Source of the DNA: Toxonevra muliebris
Lineage: Eukaryota > Arthropoda > Insecta > Diptera > Pallopteridae
Reading direction: 5' to 3'
Assembly: GCA_963691655.1 (NCBI GenBank)
Contig: OY829329.1
Location: forward strand, 60,153,408-60,217,407
Length of the DNA: 64,000 nt
Shown here piece by piece: positions 22,686 to 35,040 of this stretch; the first letter of the stretch is position 1; every line of letters begins with the position of its first letter. The notes beneath the pieces were generated by a model. The model made no database searches, was not told the origin of the DNA, and was given only the letters and a program-made list of their open reading frames with translations. Both the position numbers and the translations under genes were made by a program.

Positions 22686-23446
22686 ATACTCGTGCTCTAA
22701 TCGTACTACTATTCGTATTCTATTCATTCTTTACTCGTACTCTACTCGGTAATCTACTTGTATTCTTCTCGTACTCTACTCGTGTTCTACTCGTATTCTA
22801 CTCGTACACTACTCGGACTCTACTCGTACTCTACCCGTACTCAACTCGGACTCTACTCGTACTCCACCCGTAATCTACTCGGACTCTACTAGGACTCTAC
22901 TCGTATTGTACCCGTACTCTATTCGGACTCTACTCGGACTCTACTCGTACTCTTCCCGTACTCTACTCGGACTCTACTCGTACTCTACCATACTCTTCCC
23001 GTACTCTACTCAGACTCTACTCGTACACTACTCGAACTCTACTCGTACGCTACCCATTCTCTACTCGGAATCTACTCGTACTCCACCCGTAATCTACTCG
23101 GACTCTACTAGGACTCTACTCGTACTCTACTCGTACTCTACTCGTACTCTACTCGTAATTTACTCGTACTCTACTCTGACTCTACTCGTACTCTACCCGT
23201 ACTCTACTCGGACTCTGCTCGTACTCCACCCGTAATCTACTCGGACTTTACTAGGACTCTACTCGTACTCTACCCGTACTCTACTCGGACTCAACTCGTA
23301 CTCTACTCGTACTCAACTCGTACTCTTCCCGTACTCTACTTGTACTTTACTCGTACTCAACTCGTACTCTACTCGTACTCAACTCGTACTCTACTCGTAC
23401 TCAACTCGTACTCTACTCGTACTCTACTCGTAATCTACTCGTCACG
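22686..23446. repeat. 11-bp minisatellite (ACTCTACTCGT)
   Basis: About 68 tandem units of ACTCTACTCGT cover roughly 760 bases. Common variants include CGGACTC for CGTACTC and CCCGT for CTCGT. The variants recur in blocks, which suggests higher-order duplication. Because three units equal 33 bases, the plus strand stays open in one frame and would encode an 11-residue repeat like YSYSTRTLLVL. There is no start context or other sign of real coding. Confidence 0.95.
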
Positions 23447-24475
23447 TACCCACAAGCTTGTTTTGTTCTCGACCTAAAACTTTTCAAAAAAATTTCCTGA
23501 AAAACTCCCAAGTTCGACCTGAAACGGGGGAGGGAGGGGGCGGGGGTGAAATTGTTATTTTTTTCCTCCCTTTGTCTTCCTTTGGCATTGGTCCTGAATA
23601 CGCTACTGATTTATATTTATGCAGAAAAGCACTTTACATTTTTTAACTTCTGCTTTAACTCATGAAAATGTGATGGAAAAAAGTTTTATTTTTAACTAAT
23701 TTACGATTTGCTAGCATTATGCAAAATACTGCCAAAAAAAATATTTATTTAAATTAAGTCTACATTTTTGTTGGTATGTAGCAAACAAAAAAAACTCTAA
23801 CTACACACATTTATAAAAACTTATGTAAATATTTGCAAATAATTGTAGTAATAAATTGAAAATGAATTTTAATAACAATTGTTTATGTATGTTGATTAAT
23901 ATTAGAATAAATATTAATAACTATTTATTAAATGAATACATAAGTATTGACATTCAACAGCTGCTACTTCCCAGGGGAAAAACAAACGCAATGCACAATT
24001 TAACACGTTAATATTTATTTCATTAAAATTTTCTAAAAAGTGTTAAGTAAATCAACTTTGAAATATCAAACTCAATATGAATACGTTTTGATTCGGAAGT
24101 AAATACATTGTTATTTTAACATTAAGTTATAATTACTTTAATTTAACAATACCACATTTATTTAAAAGGGAAACAATTTTAATTTAAGGTTCAAAAGTAG
24201 AAATCTAGAAAAAAAAAATTGTTTAGAGAATTTCTATTTAAATTAAACTACAAAAGGGAGTGAGGCAGAGTAGTAATAAGGAGTTAAGGTGGGTGGTGAT
24301 ATGGGATAGATGTAGGTAGTGATTGATATGGTATATAGGTGTTTGGTGATTGGTAGTTTGAAAATTTTCGGAGAGATAATTAACATTTGATAGACTTTTC
24401 AAGTGATCAGACCTTTTTCATTTCTATCTTTAAAGAATTGAATTCTCACCAGCCAATTGCCGAGCTATGGTTGGA
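23447..24475. other. AT-rich non-coding DNA
   Basis: A G-rich patch lies near 23525-23548. The rest is very AT-rich without recognisable features. Confidence 0.5.
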
Positions 24476-24479
24476 ATAT

Positions 24480-24690
24480 TCTCTTGTCGGAGAATTAAGA
24501 ATTTCATTGCAGTAAATTTTAAATTTTATGTAATTGAAAATTTTATCGCATTAATTGAATTGAAGGCAGTTGCAAATGTTAATGCTTTAAAGTGAATTGA
24601 AAGCAATTGAAAATTTTTTTGCATTAAATTTAATTCAATCGAATTAAATTGCAGTGCATTATGTTCAAATGAAATATTTTTGAGTTTCTC
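24480..24690. repeat. Degenerate ATTGAA-rich tandem repeat
   Basis: Diverged copies of a segment containing GCATTAATTGAATTGAA, GCAATTGAAAATTTT and similar words recur with a period near 55-60 bases. A similar composition is seen at 62010-62330. Confidence 0.5.
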
Positions 24691-24814
24691 TTTTATTTTT
24701 GGCATTTCTCACTCACACTTCTGCTATGAAAAGCTCAATATTTTTAATTCGAATTTGAATTTTCAATAGTTTAATCTCAATCTACATTTTTAAATGTTAG
24801 TCTTAGCAATTTGT

Positions 24815-24823
24815 ACTCACCTC
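24815..24823 (-). promoter_or_regulatory. 5' splice site (donor)
   Basis: On the minus strand the sequence reads GAG|GTGAGTAC, matching the metazoan donor consensus throughout. It marks the end of the exon at 24821. Confidence 0.75.
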
Positions 24824-25204
24824 AAGCTTTTGAAACCCCAGTTCGATATCATATGCATCCAATTGTTCGCTATATCTACGTCTATATCGTACACCATCGG
24901 TATATGTGCCCAGCAAAGATGCTGATGTTGTATCCGCTGCCATTGTTCCCGCAACAATACCACCATCCACACCAATAATGCCAGCGGCTGGGGCAGCATA
25001 CCCACCACCAGTATCAGTATCAACACCTGAAGCATTTTGCTGTTCTCCACGCCTCTGGCCACCACCATCATCGTCATCATCATCACCGTCACCGTCGTAT
25101 TTATCGCGATCACGTTGTCCGCGTGATTTTTGCAATACCGTTTGTCTGCAACGTGTTCCACAAGCGATTGCCGATATTTTACTAGCATAATAGTACATAG
25201 CCAT
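24821..25204 (-). CDS. First coding exon of an unidentified gene (128 codons, ends at a splice donor)
   Basis: The frame opens at ATG 25204 in the context GACACATGG, close to the fly consensus, with a second ATG two codons later. It encodes MAMYYYASKISAIACGTRCR, a basic segment, an acidic Asp run (about residues 37-46), a Gly/Ala/Thr-rich low-complexity middle, and an ordered end (RRYSEQLDAYDIELGFQKLE). The last codon GAG is followed by GTGAGTAC, a perfect 5' splice site, leaving phase 0. GC content and codon use stand well above the surroundings. Later exons should lie below 24821, within or beyond this window. I do not recognise the protein. The low-complexity middle suggests a fast-evolving regulatory or neuronal protein, but that is a guess. 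Confidence 0.75.
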
Positions 25205-25640
25205 GTGTCACGTTTTGGTTAAAGTCTGGCGGTCGCGTTTACCGAACATTTGTTGGGGTTTACCTACATGGAATGTGGAGAAACGCACGCAAAAAAAGTT
25301 GTGGAGTTGAGGAGCACCAACACGGTGTATCAAAACAGAGGACGACGACAAATTTCGGAAGACAATAAAAAGATGCGTGTGTGTGTGTGTGAGTGTATGG
25401 GTTTGAATCACTTTTTATGCGTTTTTTGTCGCTCTTAGCTTATAGCGATATCTACTTCATTTTCTGTATATGTATGAGTGTGTATGAAAATGTATAAATT
25501 TGTGTACGTTTTTATGCAGGTGAAATTGATAAACCACACGCCAATGCGTTTTAGCGTTTCTCGAATGTACGTTTTGTTCGTTGCCGTTGTCGTTTCCGCT
25601 TCCGTTTCAGTTACCGATCATTGAAGAAATAAATGCACTA
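25205..25640 (-). promoter_or_regulatory. Probable 5' UTR and proximal promoter of the 24821-25204 exon
   Basis: Upstream on the minus strand lie words typical of fly leaders, such as GGAAACGACAACGGCAACGA near 25585-25605, plus a (CA)n run at about 25376-25391. No clear TATA box or initiator was identified, so the start of transcription is not placed. Confidence 0.35.
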
Positions 25641-26689
25641 GCAACAGTAGCAAGGCGTAAGTATCTTGTGTAGTGCAGTGGAGTTTTGTGTGGCGTGGTG
25701 ATGGAAAAAGAAGTGTTAAAGTAATTTTTGCATGAACAATTGCTGCTGCCTTTTGTTGCATCAACATTCAATGCACGTAATCGAATGTCAATTGTATTGT
25801 CATTTATGTTTCTTTTTCTTTCGTACACTTCCAATCTCTATCTTTCTCTTTCTCACTGTTGAGCTGCGCTCTTTCACTTCTCACTGAGTTTATCATATGA
25901 CATTTCAATGCACACATTTGTCGTAGTCATCGTCATCGACGTTGTCGTGAAAAGTGCCTCTCTTTTTCTCTGTTTATGTTTCTACGTGTGTGTAATCGCG
26001 CGTGGAAACTTTCTGCTGCTTTTTCTTGAAGTTTTGCTTTAGGTATTTGTTTTTTTTTTATATGTGCGTGTGCGAGTAAGGAGAGGATTTATTGCACTGT
26101 GGCGCATTTAAAAACGTTTTGTCATAATGGCATTTTTTGCATATTTAGTTGAACCTTTCTGTTATTTTTCTTTCTTGGTTCTCACTCACTTTAAACTTTT
26201 CTCGTATTGCACTTTTCACTATTTTTGTTTTTTTTTTATAGTTTCGTATTATATTTAAGATTAGGTTTTAAGTTGGTTTTGGTTTTTTATTGGTTTTGTT
26301 GTTTCGTAAGATTATGTCATTTCGTGTCGATTTGCTTGTTTTATTTGGCTACTTTTTTCTTGTCACTTTACTTCGAAATTTCCCAGAGCGTTTATTCTGC
26401 ATGATTAGTTTACGTGTGGCTGGAAGCATGACGTTTATATTCAATGAAAGCTGTAATGAAAATAAAAGAATTTATGAAAAACTTTAGAATCTTTTATTTT
26501 ATGTTAGAGATATCAAAATACAAAGAAATTATTTGGATAGCAGCGGTGAAGAGCATCAATGGAATGAGTTGTTGGATATTAACTTTAATTTGACTTTGAA
26601 AAGTATAGGTTTGAAATTGATATAGCAGAAAAGATTCATGGTATCCCGAATACGAAGAAGATTTCAGCAAGAAATACTCCCAAATTTGT
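25641..26689. other. Non-coding flank
   Basis: CT-rich and T-rich patches (25800-25880, 25950-26060). Open frames near 26207-26487 are Phe/Leu-rich and not convincing. Confidence 0.45.
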
Positions 26690-27865
26690 ATCTACATAAA
26701 ATGGGAGTAGAGAGAAAATAAGAGCCCTTCATACTTCTCTGAAGGTGTGATCTCTGGAAAGAGAATGGAAAGAGAAAAGTATGGAAAGGTACAGCGAAAA
26801 GATGAAGATGAGGAGTGGAAAAGAATATGAAAGTAGAAACGAGTGAATTTAAAAGACGATGACAGACAGAGAAAGTTAACAAGATAAAGCAGAAATGGTA
26901 TAAAGATAGAGTGAAAATAAAGAGGGTAGATAAATGAGAGGAAAAGGGTAGTGAAAAGAAGGGAGTTGAAGAGAAAAAGTTGAGTGAAGGAGAAGGGGGT
27001 AGGATATTATTGCCTAATGGAGGGACAGAGAAAACGGTTGGGTGGAAAAAGAGATAGTGAACACAAGTTTTTCAAAGAAAGAGAATGAGAGGATAGATGA
27101 TTCAATATTAGGAAATGAAGGAGAGAGTGAATTAAATAGAGTTAGAGAAAAGAGAATTAGAGAAATGACATAAAAGTGAATGTATGTGAAAGAGAGAGCG
27201 AGGGAAATGGATGAAGAAGAGATGAAGAATCGCTTGGAGTGATGGATGGAAGGAGGGGAGAGTGGACATCAGGTGTCAAATATGTGAGGAAGAATGTAGA
27301 TATATTGAGTGGAAACACCAAATGAGGGATAAAACGAAAAAAAGTGACTGCACAGCAAAAAGGAGTGAGAGAAAATGATTACATGAGAAAAGTAATAAAA
27401 GGCGAGAGGAAGAAAGAGAGAGAGGGGGGGGGGGAGAAGGAAAAAAAAACGAATATGGGAAAAAGGGAGAAAAGGAGAAGGTATAGAGAAGAGGGAAAGA
27501 AGGTGGACTCAAGAGGTGATGGGTAAGATTGAAGAGATGGTATGTCAGTGCAATGGAAAGGAAAAAAAGACGAAAATGGAGAAAGGGGCGGAAGAGAAAG
27601 ATGTGAGAACAGTGCTTAGAGCTTAAAAAAGGGATCGTGAAAGAGAGAGAGAGAGAGAAATGAAAAAGTAAGAAGAAAAGGAAAGAGAAAAAATAGATGG
27701 AGGAAAACGAAAGGGAGAGAAAAAAGAGAGGGAGGAAGAGAAAAATAAAGAGTGGGGAAAAAGAGGGAGAAAGAAAGTTGGCAAAATGAAGAGAGAGAGC
27801 CAGGGGTGGCAAATGATAGAGAGCAATAAAGCGAGGGGAGAAGTAATGATTTTCGCACTCATAAC
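26690..27865. repeat. Long polypurine (GA-rich) tract
   Basis: Almost 1.2 kb is strongly purine-biased on the plus strand, including a (GA)n run at about 27641-27657 and a 12-base G run at 27422-27433. It is the longest of the seven tracts. A 214-codon minus-strand open frame is pure Ser/Leu/Phe/His artefact. Confidence 0.85.
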
Positions 27866-30518
27866 CACTGGTAGAAATATTTTTTAAGTCCTTTAAATAC
27901 AATTTGGCAATTTTTCTCAAAAGCTTTTCCTTTCTATTTTACATACCAAGACCTTTGTATTTGGTGCTACACCGTAATTAAACAAATTATACCTCATATA
28001 ATACCGTTTTCCGAATTTTTACAAATTTATTTTCAAGCTTTTCTGCTTTTTCAAGGTTCTCAATTTTAACACAGCCTCATTATGCTCCTTTCCCAATGAG
28101 TCTCTAAGAAAATAAAAACTTATACTAATCAATTTTTTAAAGACACCAGAAGTAGTATGCCGAGTAAGAAAAATCGAGACTTATTCTTTTTTTTACTACT
28201 GTATTATTGTTTGAAAATTTGCCAGCGAATTTATAAAGGAAAATTACTGATTCTTTTTTAGCGGTATTTTTAAATTCCTACCAATAGAAATCGAATATTT
28301 TTTAAATTTAAATTGAGCTTACAGATGTGTGTAGATAGATACATACGTATGCTATTAAAATCTTCTGGAATCTCTATACAAAATTTACATCCCAAATATG
28401 CCTATTAATCTATTTGATCATGAATATTTTAAATTATCCACACATTTTTGGCTTTTTGTTTTTTTTTTTTTTTGCACTCAGCCATTAGGAATCATAACCC
28501 TTGGCAGTTCATATTAATAGGAAAGGAATATATTTATACATATTTACATGCATGTTTATATGTCACTGTACAACTAACTCAAAATTGAGACCCATCCAAC
28601 AATTGACAACCAACCAACAGATTCAACAGTCAAAATATAAAGTGTACACATAAATTAAGTTTACGTTGCTAGCATTTTAAATAAACTCTTGGTATACAAT
28701 TTACACAATGACCTCAAGATTTTTGACAAAAGAGGGAGAGAGGAGAAAAGAGTGAGAGAGAACGAAAGAGAAAATAGAGAGGAAGAAAAAGTGAGACTAT
28801 GAATGGAACAAAAAAATATAATCCGCAAAAAGGCAACGATTTCTCCCTGAAAATGTAGACTAGCGTCTACATACATACATATGAAAATATTTTTATGTGT
28901 GTATATGTATGTTCACATACACACATACATGCATATAAATCACTGACATTAAAAGTTAGGTTATTATCCCTTTGGGAATAATTTCATGGTTTCGGTAATA
29001 GACATCATTGTAGCATACATTAAGGCGTGCAGGATCATCAATGCCAAGAAAGAGAGATAAAGAGAGAGAAGGGAGAAAAAACGAGTGAGAGATAGGTTAA
29101 ATTGGCCAGTTAATGCTACATACATACATGGAATGTATAGTATGTGAATTGGCGCACACAGACACATGTGAGTTCAAATCGTTAAATCGATGTGTGTGCA
29201 TGTAATAAAATTCTTTCACACACATACACACACACACACTGGAAGCAACGCATTGAAACTTTGAAGGAATAAGATAAATTGCTATTGAAAATAGCGCAAA
29301 ACTTTCGTGTGAATTTTATTCACAAATTTTGCATGTTTGCTGCTTTTCACGTACACACATGTGCTCATACAAACACACACTCACATATATAAATACATAG
29401 CCTTATAGACATGTATTATACATTTTTGTCTATTGAAATTTTTTAGATTTTTGCATGAGTTGCAAAAGTCCATTGAAAAATCAGTTAATAATAAAAGGAA
29501 AAAGTAAAAAAAAGGAATTGTTGGAAGAAAAAATTGAAACTTATTGTATTTTTGTGTGAATGATATTTGGAAAATTTTTGTTGAAATGCAAAAAAATAAA
29601 AAAAAGAGCAACTTTTCTTTTCTGTTTTTCTTCTCTTTTCGATACATTTTTGTCATATTTTTCTATTTTCATTCCATTTTGTTTATCTTTCATTTTTTTC
29701 TCTTCTTTCTGGTTTTTCTTTTCATTTTCTATATCTATCAAAAATCTAAAGAAAAGTTTCCAAAGTTTACCAGTCGGTACAAATGTACACATTTATATTC
29801 TTAAATGTGGCTGCTGATGTTGTTGATATATCGCTGTTGCTGATATACTGTTGCTACTGCAGTATTGTAGCTTCAAAACTGTTAAAATTGCTGTTTGAAG
29901 TTTATTGAAGAAAATATGCTTAAAATGTCATTATCATCAATCAATTGATGCGTGTCTGTAACTTTGGGAGTCTTTCTCATTTTGTATGTCTGTGTGTATG
30001 CAAAGTGTCAATGTGTTTGACTTTTATGTTTATGATCTTTGCTACTTTTTACTGTTTGTTATTGTTTTTTTACTTCTCATTTTACTTGAGAATGGTCGCA
30101 TTGTGTGAAACTTTTCTCTCACATTATGGAAAGTCTATAAAATATGGTATTCTTTTATAAAATTTATTGTATTTTAAGCTGTCATCAAGTAAAAAAGCTT
30201 AACGATATCATTCATGTGCAATGTATTGTATTGAAGTATAATATTGCAGCTTCTTTAACTTCATTGGACGTAAACTTAAATAAAATACCTGTAATCTTTT
30301 ATTATCCTAACATATTCCCTAAATATTCCTTACAATGTGGTCTTGTGTCTGTCGGACACATGATTCCTACAAGGCTGTTTAATTGATGCTAGCACTCTGC
30401 ATGATGTATTACAGATGTTTTTTTTGGACCGAAAATAACTTAATTAATATTTTTATTCAACCAATTCTTCAAGTTTTTTAGTGAAAAAAAAATAAAAAAG
30501 AGTTAAGCCAAATAAAAG
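27866..30518. other. AT-rich non-coding DNA with small GA and CA repeats
   Basis: There are small GA-rich patches at 28722-28790 and 29041-29092, CA runs near 29215-29240, and A/T-rich K- or F-coding stretches near 29460-29760. No gene is supported. Confidence 0.5.
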
Positions 30519-30762
30519 TGAATTCGAAAATTGGACGTATAGTAAATTCAAAGCGAAAGCAAAACAGGTTCAAAAATGAAACCCAAAGCGGACACAAAGT
30601 TGAAACGAACTAAATGCGAACCTAACGTGAAACTGATACTCAAACCAAAGCAAGAAAACAAATTTTGATATTTTTCGATGAAATCGAAAAAAAAACGAAT
30701 CCGAAAACGAATCTGAAAATAAAAAACAAAGGGAAACGCAATGCGACGATTAAAAGAAACTA
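30519..30762. repeat. Degenerate GAAACC/GAAA array, left part
   Basis: Irregular 6-12 base units such as GAAACCCAAAGCG, GAAACGAAC and CGAAAACGAATC fill this stretch. The same type resumes at about 32466-32765, so the array was split by the LINE between. Confidence 0.6.
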
Positions 30763-32465
30763 AAATCTTAAATCTCTTGAGCAGTCATTTGCTTCTGGTC
30801 CTGATAATATTCCAAGCTGTATATTAATAAATTGTGCTGATTATTTATATAAACCACTTTCAAAAATATTTGACAAATCTCTGAAAACATGTTATTTTCC
30901 AGTCTGTTGGAAAGAATCTTTTATTGTTCCCCTTCATAAAAGTGGCACAAAATCAAATATTTCAAATTATAGAAGTATTGCCAAATTAAGTGTAATACCC
31001 AAGTTATTTGAGCTGATTGTTACTACTCAAATTATGCACTCTGTTACAACTTTGATTAACACTTCACAGCACGGATTCCTAAAGGGGAGATCTACAACAA
31101 CGAACCTTTTAGAATTCACCACATGTGTGATGAATGGATTTATTAATGACCAACAAACTGATGTTATATACACTGATTTTAGCAAAGCATTTGACAAAGT
31201 CAACCATGTTCTTCTGATTAAAAAATTGGGCTTAATTGGATTTCCGCCCATGTTCTTAAGATGGTTGGAGTCATATATCAATAATAGAAAACAAAGGGTT
31301 ATCTTCCGAAATGCCTTAACAAAAAACATTGATGTTACTTCCGGGGTTCCTCATGGAAGCCATTTAGCACCTTTATTATTTCTTCTGTTTATTAATGATT
31401 TGCCTTCTGTTATTCGTAATAGTAAAATTGTGATGTATGCTGATGATGTAACGCTGTTCTTATCTTATAATTCTATTATCCAACAAAAACTTCTACAAGA
31501 AGATCTTGAAAGTTTTCCTAAATGGTGCCACTTAAACTTAATGGTTCTTAACCTTGATAAATGTAAATTTATGACATTTGCGATGAGGCAACCTATGTCT
31601 GCCGTCACACTCTGAATCATGTATTATTATTTGTTGATTTGGGTGTCACCATGGATTCCAAGTTAAGTTTTAATATGCATATCAACTCGTGTGTGAACAA
31701 AGCTAAAAGTGTTCTTGGGTTTATTAAAAGATGGTCCAAAGAATTTAATGATCCATACACAACTAAAACGCTATTCACTTTACTTGTTAGACTCATTCTA
31801 GAGTATGCATCCCCTGTCTGGAGTCCTCAATATAATTGCTACGTAAATAAAATTGTCTCGGTCCAAAAACAATTTCTTCTCTTTGCATTAAGAAGTTTTT
31901 GTTGGAATCCACTTTTGAATCTTCCACAATATGAGCATCGGTTAAAACTTATCAATCTACCTACATTAATAAGCAGAATAAAAATGCTGAATATAACGTT
32001 TTTAATAAAGTTTTACCAGGAGTTTTAACATCTCAATGTTTGCTGAGCGAAATTTACTTTAATATACATTGTAGAAGCTCAAGATATTTTTTTCCTATTA
32101 AACTTTGCTTATGCAAGACGAACTATGCTCAAAATGATTCTTTTCGTGGAATATGTGGAGATTTTAACGAACTTTATAACTTATTCGACATTTCCAATTC
32201 TTTAAAGTACACTAAAACATCCTTATTAATTATACTTAATAGATGAGCAACTGATGATTTTTACATCTGTAGTTGTATTGAATGCCAATTGGGATAAACG
32301 CAATTCATTCCACCTTTTCCGCGTAAGCAATGCAGTCCGGTCTGCGATTGCTTCGGTCACCGATCTGTGCGTTTTGCAGATACGCCCCTCGGTCGTATTG
32401 GGCGGGAGGAGGGTCCGTTGAGATTCGTCGATTAAAGCGAAACTGTAGAAAAAAAAAAAAAAAAA
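30763..32465 (+). pseudogene. Jockey/CR1-type LINE, 5'-truncated, reverse transcriptase to poly(A)
   Basis: One frame is open from about 30770 to 31615. It encodes the fingers and palm of a reverse transcriptase: SGPDNIPSCI, NYRSIAKLSVIPKLFE, QHGFLKGRSTTTNLL, TDFSKAFDKVNH, GVPHGSHLAPLLFLLFINDL and the catalytic YADDV. Two single-base shifts, near 31610 and 32020, move the thumb and C-terminus into other frames; the protein ends at TGA 32244-32246. A 200-base GC-richer 3' UTR follows, then 17 A residues at 32449-32465. GVPQGSHLGP, common in the family, reads GVPHGSHLAP here. The endonuclease and first ORF are absent. Confidence 0.88.
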
Positions 32466-32765
32466 CGTAAGCGATCACTAAACTGAAAGCAAAAAAAAAA
32501 CAAAACTGAAAGTTAGACCAAAAACGAAAGCGGAATCAAACTTAATTTAAAAACGAAGCCCAAAGCAGAACTGAAAATAAAATCAAATCGAAATACAAAG
32601 CAAAACGGCAAAGCCAAATCGAAAGTGAAACCGAAAACGAATCCAGAAATGAAACCGAAAATAAAAGCGAAACCGAAAACGAAATCGAAAAAGTAATAGA
32701 AATCGAAGTCAAAAACCAAACCCGAAGTGAAACCGAATATTGCAATATGTTTTTAACGAAACCGA
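32466..32765. repeat. Degenerate GAAACC/GAAA array, right part
   Basis: Units like GAAACCGAAAACGAATCC, AAAGTGAAACC and GAAATCGAAAA repeat irregularly. It matches the left part at 30519-30762 in type and orientation. Confidence 0.65.
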
Positions 32766-34959
32766 AAAGGAATTATTTTATGAAAAGAATTTATGAGTAC
32801 AACTTTATTTTGATGAGTGTTTTTAGGGTGTGAAACTTATACAAGACTAGAATTTTAGTTTTTGGATATATTCCTTAAAACTTTTAGATAAAATTGAATT
32901 CGCTAAAAGGACAAAATAAAACCAAAAGCATAAATTAAGCAAAAGGTTCGTTTTTATAGTGTATGTGAAACCGTTGATCCGTTTATTTGAACATTTTTGA
33001 ATTACTTTGGCTCTATGAAATTAAAATTCAATATCCAACTATGATGAGTAAGGAACTCGTAAATGTCCAGTTTGTTAAAACAATAAAATCTAACTATGTA
33101 AATTTGTGTTCTATAAAATGATAAGTGCTTCTGCTTGGTTTTCTATAGAACTTTTGCTCTAACGAAATAGCTTTGTTTTGCTTTAAATATTAAATAGTAC
33201 AAGTATATAGTTGCTTAAAATATTTTTGCATTAAATTGAGAACAGAGCACAGCTGTCAACTGATGACAATTTTATGATACTTTTAAGAGATATGTGATTA
33301 TTTTTACGACATCTCTTTCATTTATTAGCATTTATTAGAAGTCCCAAAAAAACTAAAAACAAAATTTCATTATGCTCATCATCTAAACCAGAAGATTTTC
33401 TGTTTAAATATCCAACTGCAGTTAGTTTTGAAGCATATTTTGTTTTTTCTTATGCTAAGCAAAAATTCTGTTTCAAAATAAATAATAACAAAACATTAAC
33501 ATTCCTAGTGTGTAAATATGAGTTCTCCAAACAAATATGCACAATGTGTGGCATGTTTGCGAGAAAGAGCAAATGCAGAAGATGATCACATTCATAAAGA
33601 TGTTGATGACGATGATGAAACTAAGCCATAGTATGCATGCTCTACTACCAATGGCATAAATATGTAAGTACTGTTGCTACTGTAACTATAGCTAGTATGT
33701 ATAATCTTCAATGACAAACCGTACGTGTGAGCGCTACTGTTGTAATGTTGTTGTTGCTGTTACTGCTGTTGATGTTGTTTTGTGATGTTGACGTACTGTG
33801 ATACACATCCTTGGATGAGTCATTATAAATTCATTAAGTATGCTGCTTGCCCAACAAAACAAATACAAGCAAAATGTATACAAACAAACATACATACAGA
33901 CATATATACTTACACTTAGCATGCAATAAAAAAAAAAAATATATGTGCATGTGTGCTTCTTTCTGTGTGTGTGCATTTTGACCATAGCTGACCATGTTGT
34001 TTTTTCTCTTTTTCTGCATTTTAACAACAAAAGAAAAAAATAATGAACAACTACCAAAATAAACGTAAAAATGAAAAAAAAAAATAAGGATATAAAACAA
34101 AACAACAGCTACAAAAAAAAAAATAGCAACAGAATTTGGGATACAATTTACATAGAAAAAAAGACACATTTTTATACACATATGCACATATGAATTCATA
34201 TGTATGTGTAAATGTATACTGGCATCTGTTGGTTGTTTTCTGTTGCTACTATTTATTTATTTTTTTTATTTTTCTAGCAAATGATTTCAATGATGTTGCT
34301 GCCATGATTGTTGATTGTTGCTATTGTTTGTTATGCATATTTGTTTTTTAGTGTTTCTTTTGTTGCATCAACAACAACAGCAACAATTTTTTTAAATTTA
34401 TTTTCACTGCTTATTCTTTCCACAAGTTTTAACTATAAGACTGTCAGTTTTTGGCTACATGTACAATTGCTTTTTGCTTTTTCTGGTTCCCTCTCTCTCT
34501 CTCTCTCTCTCCGTATCTCTCTGATCTCATAATCCATCCCGAATACACGCTTAGTACGTGTGGAAGTAATTGAGGTTGCTCTTTGCATTTCTTTTCTTTT
34601 AATTTTTTTTCTGTGACAGTTATACCATAATTACAAGTAAAACAGTGGCATAGATGCATTCAAATATGCTTGCATACATATATCTATGAAAACACGCAAA
34701 AAAACATCTGCCAAACAGTTGAACAGAAATGAAGATGATGATTCAAACGAAAATAAAGTAGAAAAACTAAAAAATATACTAAATGAAATCGTAAAAGAAA
34801 TGACACAAAAAGTTCTTAATGTTTTAAAATTAAATTTTCATGCAATAGATTTTAATTAAATATGACATGTGCTAGAAAGAAAAGTTAAATAAGTTTTTCA
34901 AATTTGATATTTGTTACCTACGAGGTTCCTCCTCCCTTTTTGGACTCACATGTGGGACA
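32766..34959. other. AT-rich non-coding DNA with microsatellites
   Basis: There are GTT/GCTGTT runs near 33738-33780, A runs near 33930 and 34074-34120, and a (CT)n run at 34490-34511. Overlapping open frames near 33734-34351 are low-complexity. Confidence 0.5.
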
Positions 34960-35040
34960 AAATATGCTAAATATTTAAAATATGCAAAATATTCAAAATG
35001 TTTAAGATACTCAAAATACTTAAAATATTCGACACGACAC
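34960..35040. repeat. Degenerate AAATATTCAAAATATGC repeat
   Basis: Short diverged units of about 9-17 bases (ATATGCTAAATATT, ATATGCAAAATATTC, TACTCAAAATAC). A similar repeat in the opposite orientation lies at 37940-38055. Confidence 0.5.

Noticed and set aside
22906..23235. Repeat protein with an 11-residue period
   Set aside because: It is generated by the 11-bp minisatellite; there is no start context, splice site or non-repeat domain.
27276..27920. 214-codon minus-strand open frame
   Set aside because: It is the pyrimidine strand of a GA-rich tract, giving Ser/Leu/Phe/His runs with no domain or start context.
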